DNA from: JAWPMT01 sp965267435
Lineage (GTDB): Bacteria > Bacteroidota > Bacteroidia > Cytophagales > Cyclobacteriaceae
DNA length: 64,000 bases
Assembly (NCBI GenBank): GCA_965267435.1
Contig: OZ253960.1
Coordinates: 5,828,001-5,892,000 of the forward strand
Direction of reading: 5' to 3'
Positions 36,029 to 44,545 of this stretch are shown piece by piece. Each line of letters opens with the position of its first letter. Positions within the stretch are counted from its first letter, which is position 1. The translations under genes and the position numbers were made by a program. The notes under the pieces are model-generated. The model made no database searches. It saw only the letters and a list, made by a program, of their open reading frames with translations, and was not told where the DNA came from.

Positions 36029-36715
36029 CTAGGAACTTGATTGTTGCTTGGCTTCGTCCTCTATCTGTTTTTCCACGACGTCGGGATCGACATATACCTT
36101 CAGTCCTGTTTGGACGGATTGTAGCAGGAATTTGTAATCCGGGACCTCTTCAGAATAGACGTAAGCGATTTTTCCGTCACCATCAGGGCTGGAGCGGAAT
36201 CGGATGGTACGATTGGGCTTTTCCCATCGCATCTCATAATTGGTGATCCCAGTGTTGAGTGCACGATCGCCGTCCACATGTTGGATGATGGTTTCATTCT
36301 GAGCGGTGAGGAGTGATACGGAATCTAGCGGCTTCAACTTGAACTTGCCCAGTACTGCCATCAGATCACCGGATATGTCACCGTCCATGATGAATTTCTT
36401 CTTCGAGAGCTCGTTATCGATATGGTAGAAAGTCAACTCCCGCACCTTGGTCTTGTATAGGGTGAGATCGGGGTTTTCGAGGATGTGGAACTGAATTCGG
36501 TCTTCGAAAAATTTGCCGTAAAGCTCTGAAAGCGGCAAGTACTTGCGCTCGAGATAGCTGAGATTTTTGAGGAGTTCAGTTTCGTCCTTTAAGGAAGTCT
36601 CCTTCACTTTTGCAACAACGATAGGTACTTCCTCCACCTCCTGCTTTGGTTCTTCCCTCGAGCACCCCAGGCAAATGAAAACGCCAACCAATAGACACGC
36701 TCCATTGTATTTCAT
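36029..36715 (-). CDS. Unknown lipoprotein
   Basis: A 228-residue protein with a clear lipoprotein signal ('GACLLVGVFICLGCSREE', lipid-bearing Cys near 18). The mature protein is mixed alpha/beta and rich in charged residues, with an early helix 'DETELLKNLSYLERKYLPL', a middle 'MDGDISGDLMAVLGKFKLKP', and a C-terminal 'GLKVYVDPDVVEKQIEDEAK'. I do not recognise a family. It follows the GGT gene on the map but is upstream on the minus strand, separated by 49 bp, so the two may be co-transcribed. Confidence 0.75.
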   Translation of the reverse strand: MKYNGACLLVGVFICLGCSREEPKQEVEEVPIVVAKVKETSLKDETELLKNLSYLERKYLPLSELYGKFFEDRIQFHILENPDLTLYKTKVRELTFYHIDNELSKKKFIMDGDISGDLMAVLGKFKLKPLDSVSLLTAQNETIIQHVDGDRALNTGITNYEMRWEKPNRTIRFRSSPDGDGKIAYVYSEEVPDYKFLLQSVQTGLKVYVDPDVVEKQIEDEAKQQSSS

Positions 36716-36744
36716 CGCGGTATCATTTATGAATCAATGACAAA

Positions 36745-36764
36745 GGGGAGAAAACGCTCTCCCC
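36745..36764 (-). terminator. Hairpin downstream of the third PadR-permease unit
   Basis: GGGGAGA (36745-36751), loop AAACGC and TCTCCCC (36758-36764) form a perfect 7-bp GC-rich stem about 50 bp past the permease stop at 36813. On the minus strand it is followed by CTTTGTC, a weak U-tract. It probably ends the padR-permease transcript before the lipoprotein gene. Confidence 0.5.
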
Positions 36765-36812
36765 TCTGGTGAAAGATAAGTGTCGCGTGGCGAATTTGCC
36801 AGCCAAACTTTA

Positions 36813-39440
36813 TTATTCGTCCTTCAGTGTGATGGCTGGATTGAGAAATGCCGTACGGATCGTATGGTAAGAAACCACAGCTACAGCGAGGGTAACCAGC
36901 ACGAAGGCGGGAATTGCGAAAAGCCACCATGAGATCTCAATTCTGTTTTCGAAATCTTCGAGCCATTGCCTCAGCAACCACCACGTCAATGGAAGCGACA
37001 CGAGGATGGCCAACATGACCAGCCGGAGGAAGTCCCCGGTAAGCAATAGCCAAAGTTTCTGGATCGTAGCCCCCATCACTTTCCGCACGCCAATCTCTTT
37101 GGTCCGCAAGGCAGTAGTGAAAGAAGAAAGGCCAAAAAGCCCCAGGCAAGCGACGAGAATGGCGAGACCAGCAAACAAGCTGAAGATGGTCCCGAACCTC
37201 AACTCCGCTTGGTATTGGTCATTGTAGTATTCGTCCAGGAAATAGTAGTTGAACGGATGATTCACAAAAGCCGACTCGTACTTCTGTTGTACTGTTTTCA
37301 CCGCATCACTCATGTTTTTGGTGCTGACCGCTATCGAATACCGGCCGGTAACCTGAGGGAAATACCGAAATACCAACCCCGAGTAGGCGACCTTGGGTGA
37401 TTGTTGCCGATAGTCCTTGAGCACACCAATGATGTTGAAAGTATCCCCCCAGAAATACATCTTCTTGTTGATAGACTCCTCCATGTCGGCGAAGCCCAAT
37501 CTGCGTGCCGCTGTTTCGGTGACCATCACATTGTCGCGTTCGCTGCCGAAGGATTTGTCGAATTTCCTGCCTGTCACTACTTCGAGCCCGTAGAAATCGA
37601 TGAATTTGTCATCGCAGCCAATTACCTGGTATTGGTTGCCCTCTCCCTGGCTCTGCGTGATCAATCGAATGCCACCAGCGTTCCAACCGGGAGATCTGCC
37701 AGGTGTCTCCGTGGAGGAAGCCATGCCTGTGACAAAGGACTGCGATTCGATTTCGTTGAGGAATACCCGATTGTGAATGGCAAACGCCGAATCACTGGAG
37801 TAACCGGGTGTCATCACCACCAGCGTTTGGTCGATCTTCACCCCTAGATCTTGCGATCGCAGGAAGTCCATCTGCTGATACACTGCAAACGTGAAGGTGA
37901 TGAGCACGATGGAGGCCAGGAATTGAAAGATCACTAATCCCTTTCGCAGGAGATTGCCACTCTTGCTACCAGCAAACTTGCCCCTCAGGACAGCGATCGG
38001 CTTGAACCGAGACATGATAAGGGCTGGATAAAAACCGGAGGCCAGGATGCCCAGCAGGAGCAATCCCCCCCAGCCTAGCCAGAAGCTCGTATCCTGTGGC
38101 CAATAGTACGCGCTGCCACGATTGACGAAGTCGTTGAAGAAAGGGAAGGCGACGAATACAACGATCGTGGCGACGACGAATGCCAATATGTTGATTAGGG
38201 CTGATTCGAAGAGAAATTGACGGATGAGTTGACTTCGATGGCTGCCCATTACCTTTCTGATACCCACTTCTTTGGCGCGGGCCATGGACCTGGCGGTGGT
38301 GAGGTTGATATAGTTGATCCATGCGATGATCAACACGAACAACCCGATGATGAGGAGGAAATAGGTGCTGTTTTCGTCGCCGGTAGGCTTGATCTCCATC
38401 CGGTAATTGGAGATGAGATGGATTTTGTCAAGGGGCTGCAGTACAAAGTTCATCCCCTCGTCGTACTCAGCCAGTTCCTCACCTTCCCGAACCTGGATGA
38501 CATCTTCAATTTTCTTATCCAAATCACTAGGATCGGTGCCGGGCTGCAGGACTACGTAGTTCAAAAACCCGTCGTGGAAGTAATTGTAGATTTCATCTTC
38601 TGACGATAGTGCGAGGTAGGTCTTGAAGGAAAAAAGCATCTCGAAGTTCATGTGGGAGTTTTCCGGGAAGTCCTCGAATACGCCAGTTATGCGCATACTC
38701 CTTGAGTCGTTTTGCACGATGAACTCACCAATAGGGTCGGCATCACCGAAGATCCTTTTCGCCATGGACTCGCTGATAGCTACTGTGTAGGGCTCGTCCA
38801 GTACCAGACTATCCACACCGCGAATCAGCGGAATAGAAAACACCTCGAAGAAGTTTTCAGAGGCGTAGTACTTGGAGGCGACTTCGATGTATTCATTCTC
38901 GTGGGATATGGAAACGTAGCTTCCCGTCAGTATCACGTAGTCAGTCACCTCCGGCAAGTCCTCATATAAAGTGATGCCTGCCCCCGCGGCCCCTGCGCCC
39001 CATTGCGTTGTCAGTTCGCCTTTATTGTAGCGGTCGGTACGTACCCGGTAGATATTCTCCTTGTTTTCGAAAAATGAATCGTAGGACAGCTCGAAATGCA
39101 CGTACTGCAGAATGAGAAATCCGCAGGCCATTCCGATTGCGAGTCCGAGGGTGTTGAGCAGTGCGTAGAATGGATGCTTTACCAGACTACGCCTGGCGCT
39201 TAAGAGGTAATTCCTTAACATGGCTTCGTAATTTGAGTTTTTTGACTTTTTTCTAAATCGAATGCGCATGAACCCCATCGCCTGCCAGGCAAACAACATC
39301 CTCGCGGCGAGTACCCCCTTCCTGTCGATATTGTAGTCGAAGCCCTCGAAAAGATCTCCGAGGATACCTTCCACTAATTGTGGCTTGCAGGTTCGCTCCA
39401 GCAGTCGGACGAAAAACTTGGGAGGTTCGTGCGGGTTCAT
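36813..39440 (-). CDS. FtsX/MacB-type ABC permease, PadR-linked orphan (ADOP-like)
   Basis: An 875-residue duplicated permease. The prefix domain holds 'LLERTCKPQLVEGILGDLFE' (~13-32); TM1 is near 97-118 ('LGLAIGMACGFLILQYV'). Two periplasmic MacB domains and two TM bundles follow, with 'KEVGIRKVMGSHRSQL' after the first half, 'LLRKGLVIFQFLASIVLITF' opening the second half, and 'KEIGVRKVMGATIQKL' in the last bundle. The ATG overlaps the padR stop (ATGA, 39437-39440). This is the third independent padR-permease unit of the window, in a different locus and with a diverged prefix motif. Function and ATPase partner are unknown. Confidence 0.9.
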   Translation of the reverse strand: MNPHEPPKFFVRLLERTCKPQLVEGILGDLFEGFDYNIDRKGVLAARMLFAWQAMGFMRIRFRKKSKNSNYEAMLRNYLLSARRSLVKHPFYALLNTLGLAIGMACGFLILQYVHFELSYDSFFENKENIYRVRTDRYNKGELTTQWGAGAAGAGITLYEDLPEVTDYVILTGSYVSISHENEYIEVASKYYASENFFEVFSIPLIRGVDSLVLDEPYTVAISESMAKRIFGDADPIGEFIVQNDSRSMRITGVFEDFPENSHMNFEMLFSFKTYLALSSEDEIYNYFHDGFLNYVVLQPGTDPSDLDKKIEDVIQVREGEELAEYDEGMNFVLQPLDKIHLISNYRMEIKPTGDENSTYFLLIIGLFVLIIAWINYINLTTARSMARAKEVGIRKVMGSHRSQLIRQFLFESALINILAFVVATIVVFVAFPFFNDFVNRGSAYYWPQDTSFWLGWGGLLLLGILASGFYPALIMSRFKPIAVLRGKFAGSKSGNLLRKGLVIFQFLASIVLITFTFAVYQQMDFLRSQDLGVKIDQTLVVMTPGYSSDSAFAIHNRVFLNEIESQSFVTGMASSTETPGRSPGWNAGGIRLITQSQGEGNQYQVIGCDDKFIDFYGLEVVTGRKFDKSFGSERDNVMVTETAARRLGFADMEESINKKMYFWGDTFNIIGVLKDYRQQSPKVAYSGLVFRYFPQVTGRYSIAVSTKNMSDAVKTVQQKYESAFVNHPFNYYFLDEYYNDQYQAELRFGTIFSLFAGLAILVACLGLFGLSSFTTALRTKEIGVRKVMGATIQKLWLLLTGDFLRLVMLAILVSLPLTWWLLRQWLEDFENRIEISWWLFAIPAFVLVTLAVAVVSYHTIRTAFLNPAITLKDE

Positions 39441-39766
39441 GACTCAAAGGCAATCTTCGGAATCGCATCCCACAGCTCATTACGCATGTCTCTGGCCTGT
39501 GAGAGCACCTTTTGCCCCGCGGTGGTCACACGGAACAGGTGCTTACGGCGGCCGCCTCGCGCGGGTGTCGCTCCATCGTACCTGGAGGTGACATAGCCCT
39601 TTTCATCCAGGCGATAGAGGACGGCGTGAACAGTGCTGATGGAGATGGACCGATTGCACTTCTCTTTGATCGTTTGCTGGATGGCAATACCGTAGGCTTC
39701 ATCGTACAGCAGCGCCACTGTCAGCATGATCAGCTCTTCGAGTTCTCCGAGGTTCGTTCCTTTCAT
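39437..39766 (-). CDS. PadR-family transcriptional regulator
   Basis: A 109-residue PadR protein: 'LGELEELIMLTVALLYDEAY' and 'ISISTVHAVLYRLDEKGYVT' form the helix-turn-helix, and 'GGRRKHLFRVTTAGQKVLSQ' the wing. Its recognition segment (STVHAVLYRLDEKG) resembles that of the PadR at 476 (SSVHTALYRLEEKG) more than that at 17193, and the DNA upstream shares the TTTTACAAAT core with the first unit. This agrees with related operator preferences. It is coupled to the permease by an ATGA overlap. Confidence 0.93.
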   Translation of the reverse strand: MKGTNLGELEELIMLTVALLYDEAYGIAIQQTIKEKCNRSISISTVHAVLYRLDEKGYVTSRYDGATPARGGRRKHLFRVTTAGQKVLSQARDMRNELWDAIPKIAFES

Positions 39767-39821
39767 AAATGAAAAAAAATCGATTGCGTAATTCCTTATA
39801 CCCGAAAGCTACATGATAAGT

Positions 39822-39851
39822 TTCGTATTTGTAAAATTCGTATTTGTAAAA
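39822..39851 (-). promoter_or_regulatory. Perfect tandem 15-bp repeats before padR, putative operator
   Basis: TTCGTATTTGTAAAA occurs twice head to tail without a spacer (39822-39836 and 39837-39851), about 55 bp upstream of the padR start. Read on the gene's strand it is TTTTACAAATACGAA, which shares TTTTACAAAT with the repeat before the padR gene at 476. Two exactly adjacent copies fit cooperative binding of regulator dimers. The function is inferred. Confidence 0.55.
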
Positions 39852-39876
39852 AATGAATTAGCCGCCTAAAAAGGAG

Positions 39877-39904
39877 AAAAGCAATCCATGAGAGGATTGC
39901 TTTT
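39877..39904 (-). terminator. Strong hairpin terminator of the lectin gene
   Basis: AAAAGCAATCC (39877-39887), loop ATGAGA and GGATTGCTTTT (39894-39904) make a perfect 11-bp stem 28 bp past the lectin/HYR gene stop. On the minus strand the stem ends in CTTTT and a further T-run (CTCCTTTTT) follows, typical of an intrinsic terminator. It also separates this gene from the upstream region of padR. Confidence 0.8.
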
Positions 39905-39932
39905 CGGAGTATGCCGTACTGGTTACTGATTG

Positions 39933-42548
39933 CTACTTGCGATAGGAGATTTTGCGGATAATATGTGTCTCCTCACCTTTGATTTCAGCGATGAGAATTC
40001 CCGGCCTCACGCTTGCATTAGGTACAAAAGACCAGCTGTAGGCCTTCTCTTCCTGGACCTCCCCATCAAACAGTGTGGCTACTTTGGCCCCAGACACATT
40101 GTAGATGTTCACTTTGACATGATCGCCATAGGCTGGCACAAAATCAATATTGAGCATCTCAGTGAATGGGTTGGGATATACGGCAGTATTCACCAGGGGA
40201 GCTTCCTGGGGAACGATGTCGGACACTTTGGGAGCTACGCGAGCTTGCGCGACGTCGCCGCATCCTGTCACTGTGTAGGCTGCACCATCATCTATAGCAA
40301 CAGCCTTCTTGTTATGCGGCACTTGTACAAGCACATTTGCAGACGTGGAATTGCCATTGCCGTCATCAACTGCCACGGTGATCGTATACACGCGACCGTT
40401 ACTGGTACCCTGGCGTTCAGCGCGTAGCGCCACAGTTTGGCAGTCGTCACCGATGACCATGTCGTTCAGCGTATTACCATCGCCTTTGTCATTCTCAGGT
40501 TCGTCACTAGTTACCGAGCTGACATATATGTCATCGGCACTCAGGTCAGCACAGTTGTCGCCGATAGCAGTGACAAAGTCCTTCATATCAAACGTGTGAT
40601 ACTTATGATTTGGAGGCCACAGTGTGACCACTTCGCCATCCGTGGTGAGTGTTGGAGGCGTATCGTCCACCACAGTCACTTCAAAGGAGCAGGAGCTCTG
40701 ATTGCCAGCGCCATCGGTGACTGTGAGCACTACCGTGTTGACACCCAGAGGGAACACACGCCCCGATCCCAGCACATAGCTTCCGGGACCCAACTCAAAT
40801 TCCAGTTCCAGGAACTCGTTGTTATCCTGATCGAAATATTCCTCAAGCAGTGTAACGGGGCCACAATTCTCTGCGATAGTAAAGGTGCCCGCTCTGTTTT
40901 CCTCATCAAATCCATTGACGAACTCACAGTTTTCGTCGGCCGAGTGCGTAGAGCCCACACAGTTGAAGACAGCAGGGGCTTCGGTGTCCTCCACTGTGAT
41001 GGACACAACGCAGCTACTTGTGTTGCCATTGAGGTCGGTAGCCATATAGGTAAGTTCAGTGGTACCCACAGGGAAGAATGATCCGCTGCCTAGCCCCTGA
41101 CTGGGCTCCAGGACCGCCAGCCCGTCAAATTCGACGATCCATTGTCGAAGGAAAATGTCTTGCTCATCATTCCAGAGGCCAGGACCACCAAAATTGATGA
41201 CTGTGAAGTCTTCACCAGCTTCGAAATCATTGGGCTCCCCTCCTAGCCAGTTTTCATAGGTGATTTTTTCACCGGTCTCCCAGATGAAGGTCCCCTCAAT
41301 GGCACGGTCGGAGTAGCCCACCCAGGGGTTCAAACCTGCAGTATTTGTAGCCAGGAAGTTGTTTTCGGCCTCCGAGGTGATAGTGGCGAGGTGACCTCCA
41401 AGTGCTACGGCCGCTGCTCTTGCATCCACAGACAGAGCTTGCGCATCAGAAAGGAAATACCTGCTGCCGTTGAGATCGCCAAGTAGTGTGTAGCCCGCCA
41501 ACTCATCAGGTACATTCGAACAGTCGTCGGTGAAGGAGGGGATGTCATAGCAGACTACGGCGCCACATTCCCCAGGATCAGTGCTAACAACTATGGGGGC
41601 AGGGCAGGTCAATTCCGGAGGTGTGTTGTCGGGTGTCGTGCCTACCACGATTTGGAAGGTGCTCACACATCCGTTGGCGTCGGTGACGTTCACGGAGTAA
41701 TCACCTGCCGGTATTCCGGAAATATCCTCGGTATTGTCACCTGTACTCCAATCAAAAGTGAATGGAGCAATACCTCCTGTCAGATCCAGCTCTATGGCGC
41801 CATCGCTAGCGCCTGGGCAACTGGCATCTGTCACGGTGAAAGGTGCCAATTCCTCGGCATCGAGATTGATATCGCAGACAGTCTGAAGGTTTCGGGCAGC
41901 ACCCGTGCCGGCAGTGAAGCCCCAAAATACTTCAGCATTTCCACTAAAGATGGCTGTCACGATGTCACCGGAATACGTGAATACGTTGCCACCGTTGAAG
42001 TTGAGTGATAACTGCTTGGCGGTAGCATCCCAGCTGACAGCTATATCGAAGTCCTGACCATTTTCCATCTCCCCCGTGGTAAATGGGCCTGCAAGGTTAT
42101 TTGCGCCAGCATGGTTGAGGTCACCATTGCTGATCAGAGCGATGTGGTCTTGGGCGGGGTCAGTCAAGTTCCCGTTTTGCCATGTGTCAAACTCGATCGC
42201 CAGTGAAGGGTTGATCCCCTGAAATCCGAGGCCCCCGCCGTTACCGCCTAACCCGGTGCAAATGGGCTGCAGCACAAAAGCAATGCCGTCGGCGCCTTGC
42301 GAAGGAATATTACGCGAGCCAAGATTGATAGTGGCAGTTAATTGGAAGTCTTTGGCCAGGCTAATCTTGTTTTGCGACCATACGGAGCCTGATCGATAGA
42401 AAAGATCGGGCGTCAACTGAAAGCATCCCCCACCCAGGTCTGCTGCGTTGCCGTTGGTCTGAAACTGCGACAGGGCAGGTATCGAGACCGTGGCACTCAG
42501 CAAAAAGAGGATGGGAACAGATTTGAGAAAGCGTAGAGCGTTTTTCAT
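39933..42548 (-). CDS. Secreted lectin/HYR adhesin with T9SS sorting domain
   Basis: An 871-residue multidomain exported protein. Signal peptide ~1-27. Residues ~30-230 are an L-type (legume-like) lectin domain: 'GADGIAFVLQ', 'SLAIEFDTWQNG', 'DIAVSWDATAKQLSLNFNG', 'EVFWGFTAGTG'. A SprB-like repeat follows ('DASCPGASDGAIELDLTGG'), then a split HYR domain into which a C-type-lectin-like domain is inserted ('GYTLLGDLNGSRYFLS', 'WVGYSDRAIEGTFIWETGE', 'GGEPND', 'LWNDEQ'), two further HYR-type repeats and a C-terminal T9SS type A domain ('YPNPFTEMLNIDF'...'GILIAEIKGEET'). Likely function: binding of glycans at the cell surface, for adhesion or gliding. The EPN motif predicts mannose-type ligands in classical C-type lectins, but fine specificity cannot be inferred. 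Confidence 0.9.
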   Translation of the reverse strand: MKNALRFLKSVPILFLLSATVSIPALSQFQTNGNAADLGGGCFQLTPDLFYRSGSVWSQNKISLAKDFQLTATINLGSRNIPSQGADGIAFVLQPICTGLGGNGGGLGFQGINPSLAIEFDTWQNGNLTDPAQDHIALISNGDLNHAGANNLAGPFTTGEMENGQDFDIAVSWDATAKQLSLNFNGGNVFTYSGDIVTAIFSGNAEVFWGFTAGTGAARNLQTVCDINLDAEELAPFTVTDASCPGASDGAIELDLTGGIAPFTFDWSTGDNTEDISGIPAGDYSVNVTDANGCVSTFQIVVGTTPDNTPPELTCPAPIVVSTDPGECGAVVCYDIPSFTDDCSNVPDELAGYTLLGDLNGSRYFLSDAQALSVDARAAAVALGGHLATITSEAENNFLATNTAGLNPWVGYSDRAIEGTFIWETGEKITYENWLGGEPNDFEAGEDFTVINFGGPGLWNDEQDIFLRQWIVEFDGLAVLEPSQGLGSGSFFPVGTTELTYMATDLNGNTSSCVVSITVEDTEAPAVFNCVGSTHSADENCEFVNGFDEENRAGTFTIAENCGPVTLLEEYFDQDNNEFLELEFELGPGSYVLGSGRVFPLGVNTVVLTVTDGAGNQSSCSFEVTVVDDTPPTLTTDGEVVTLWPPNHKYHTFDMKDFVTAIGDNCADLSADDIYVSSVTSDEPENDKGDGNTLNDMVIGDDCQTVALRAERQGTSNGRVYTITVAVDDGNGNSTSANVLVQVPHNKKAVAIDDGAAYTVTGCGDVAQARVAPKVSDIVPQEAPLVNTAVYPNPFTEMLNIDFVPAYGDHVKVNIYNVSGAKVATLFDGEVQEEKAYSWSFVPNASVRPGILIAEIKGEETHIIRKISYRK

Positions 42549-42955
42549 GTGTAAGAGGTTTGGTGAAACAAAAAAATCCGCAATGAAACAGCGCTCGGAT
42601 AAGAAGGACGATTGTCAATTATCTGGCAATCGGGAAAATAGTAGGACGGCCCTCCTCGTTTTCGAGTGCGGAAACATTCTCTTACTATTTCTGTCTAAAG
42701 TGGCCGGGATTGGCCCAGTGCAGATGCTTTAGGTAGGTTAGTCGTGATGAAGGATCAAAGAGGTTCAGTAATTGAAAATCATCACGTAGTGAATATATGC
42801 CATATAATTCTGAAACACAACTGATTAGCGAATAATAATTGTAAGAAAGCCCGGATCCATCCTCGCCGAAAAAGGAATGATCGTGAGGCACCAGCAAGGA
42901 TATTTGCCCAGATTGCAGATTTTCAAAAACTCGGTTGTTCCGGTCCGGTCCTGAT
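42549..42955. other. Intergenic region, no convincing gene
   Basis: 407 bp between the lectin gene start (42548) and the end of the polyferredoxin gene (42956), both minus strand. It must hold the lectin promoter. One imperfect dyad is visible, GATTGTCA-N6-TGGCAATC (42610-42631), 62 bp upstream of the lectin start codon and a possible regulator site. A 70-codon minus frame at 42685-42897 has no signal peptide, TM segment or recognisable motif and is not called. A runs and AT-rich stretches occur, but no clear terminator. Confidence 0.5.
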
Positions 42956-44527
42956 TCAAATAGCTTTTACGCCCTCATTCCCGATAATGATTGGAGGGGC
43001 TTCCATTCGGGAGCTGTCGTCGTTGGGACCGTTCTCAAGCTTCAACACGCCTCTGGGGCAAACCGCCGCGCAGACACCACAACCCACGCAAGATGATCGG
43101 ACAATGTTCTGACCCCGTTGCGCATACCAGCGCACATCGATGCCTTGCTCGCAATACGTGGAGCAGTTGCCACAGGAAATGCACTGGCCGCCGTTCGTAG
43201 TGATCCGAAATCTTGACTTGAATTTTTGCACCAACCCGAGATACGCTGCCAAGGGGCATCCAAAACGACACCAAACCCGGTTACCAAAAATGGGGTAGAA
43301 GCCTGTTCCTATGACTCCAGCGAAGACAGAACCGATCAGAAACCCGTAATAGGACTGCAAGTCGTAAGTGCCGATGCCAAACACACTGGAAGCTCCCGTG
43401 AAGTACGTGTAGAGTGTAGCGCCAGTCATGATGATCGCAAATACCAGCACACCATGAATCAGCCACCGTTCCAGTTTCCATGCCCCCAACGATTTGTCAC
43501 TGTGCTGTCGATAGGGGTCTCCCAGGGTCTCTGCGAGTCCACCACAGCCACATACCCACGAGCAATACCAGCGCTTTCCGAAGAAATAAACAAACACCGG
43601 CACAGCGATCGCTGTCAGAGCGATGCCCCAGCCAAGCATGAAAATACCGATACCACCGCTGGCGATCAGCCCATTGATGTTCCAGTCAAAGAAGAAGTCA
43701 TAGTCCAGCGGCCAGATGTTTTTGAAGTCCATGTACGGCTGATTCATCTGTACCAACAGCTCAGGGAGAGCAAAAGCAAACGCTACCTGGAAGAACAGCA
43801 CAGAGGTGGTCCGGACCATCTGGTACCTATTATGGCGGTACTTTATGTACATCTTGGCCCCCATCACGAGCATCACACTTGTGTACATCGTGCCGTAGAG
43901 AAACCACTGACTGGCCATGTTGCCACTGAGCACCTGACTCAAGGGATCCACCGGGTACACCCAACTGATGATATAGTCGGGAAAGAAATACAGGAGAATA
44001 TAGAAACCGACCAACCAACCGAATGTGACGTACGCAACCCATCCGCGGCCAGTGGAGCTGGTCTGGTAGATGTGATTGTTTTTGATGCCGGGCCCTCCCA
44101 GCAAGATGACATTGGGCAGGATGTACATCAACCCACCGATGATCGCCAGACCAAAAGTCAGGAAGAAAAACAGCCCCTTGTTGTCAACAATCAATCCCGT
44201 TCCTGCCGGCTTGAGCAGAGAGAAAGCCAGGTTGTGGGGCTTGTCCCAGATCACCTGGTCCCACTCCTGATTCTGTTTGTGCTGATCATTGGCTGCAGCA
44301 AGACTACCAACGATCGCTGAGGAGGCGGCAAACGACGAGGAGAATTCCTTGCCAATCACTTTTTCCTCCATTTGCGTCTTGAATAGCTCACTTTTGAATC
44401 CGCGAGCCTCATAGTAACTGGCAAACTGCTCACCACTGACCTGGTAGGATCCGATGAAGATCGAGAAGGTGAAGGTCAGGAGACCTATGAGGAACAGCGC
44501 CAGTCCGGCGTATTTGATGGTTTTCAT
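42956..44527 (-). CDS. NapH/CcoG/NosR-like membrane polyferredoxin
   Basis: A 523-residue integral membrane iron-sulfur protein. TM1 is at ~6-25, a ~70-residue external loop follows, then about seven more TMs up to residue ~430. Cysteine motifs in order: 'CSWVCGCGG' with 'LGDPYR', 'CRFGCPLAAYLG' (CX3CP), then two ferredoxin 4Fe-4S motifs, 'CISCGNCSTYC' and 'CVGCGVCAAVCPRG', at the C-terminus. This set matches NapH, NosR C-terminal and CcoG-type proteins, which move electrons between the quinone pool or cytoplasmic donors and periplasmic reductases or assemble metal sites. It is 18 bp downstream of an FAD oxidoreductase gene, the likely electron partner. Confidence 0.9.
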   Translation of the reverse strand: MKTIKYAGLALFLIGLLTFTFSIFIGSYQVSGEQFASYYEARGFKSELFKTQMEEKVIGKEFSSSFAASSAIVGSLAAANDQHKQNQEWDQVIWDKPHNLAFSLLKPAGTGLIVDNKGLFFFLTFGLAIIGGLMYILPNVILLGGPGIKNNHIYQTSSTGRGWVAYVTFGWLVGFYILLYFFPDYIISWVYPVDPLSQVLSGNMASQWFLYGTMYTSVMLVMGAKMYIKYRHNRYQMVRTTSVLFFQVAFAFALPELLVQMNQPYMDFKNIWPLDYDFFFDWNINGLIASGGIGIFMLGWGIALTAIAVPVFVYFFGKRWYCSWVCGCGGLAETLGDPYRQHSDKSLGAWKLERWLIHGVLVFAIIMTGATLYTYFTGASSVFGIGTYDLQSYYGFLIGSVFAGVIGTGFYPIFGNRVWCRFGCPLAAYLGLVQKFKSRFRITTNGGQCISCGNCSTYCEQGIDVRWYAQRGQNIVRSSCVGCGVCAAVCPRGVLKLENGPNDDSSRMEAPPIIIGNEGVKAI

Positions 44528-44545
44528 GTTGGGGTTGATTCCATG

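Noticed and set aside
40437..41081. A 214-codon plus-strand frame
   Set aside because: Antisense shadow of the HYR/lectin gene; no plausible start region or domains.
42685..42897. A 70-codon minus-strand frame in a 407-bp gap
   Set aside because: No signal peptide, TM helix, motif or operon link; possible but not supportable as a gene.
43226..44320. A 364-codon open frame on the plus strand
   Set aside because: It is exactly antisense to the polyferredoxin gene, whose cysteine motifs and TM pattern are clearly real. The plus-frame product is His/Pro/Gln-rich, with no domain.
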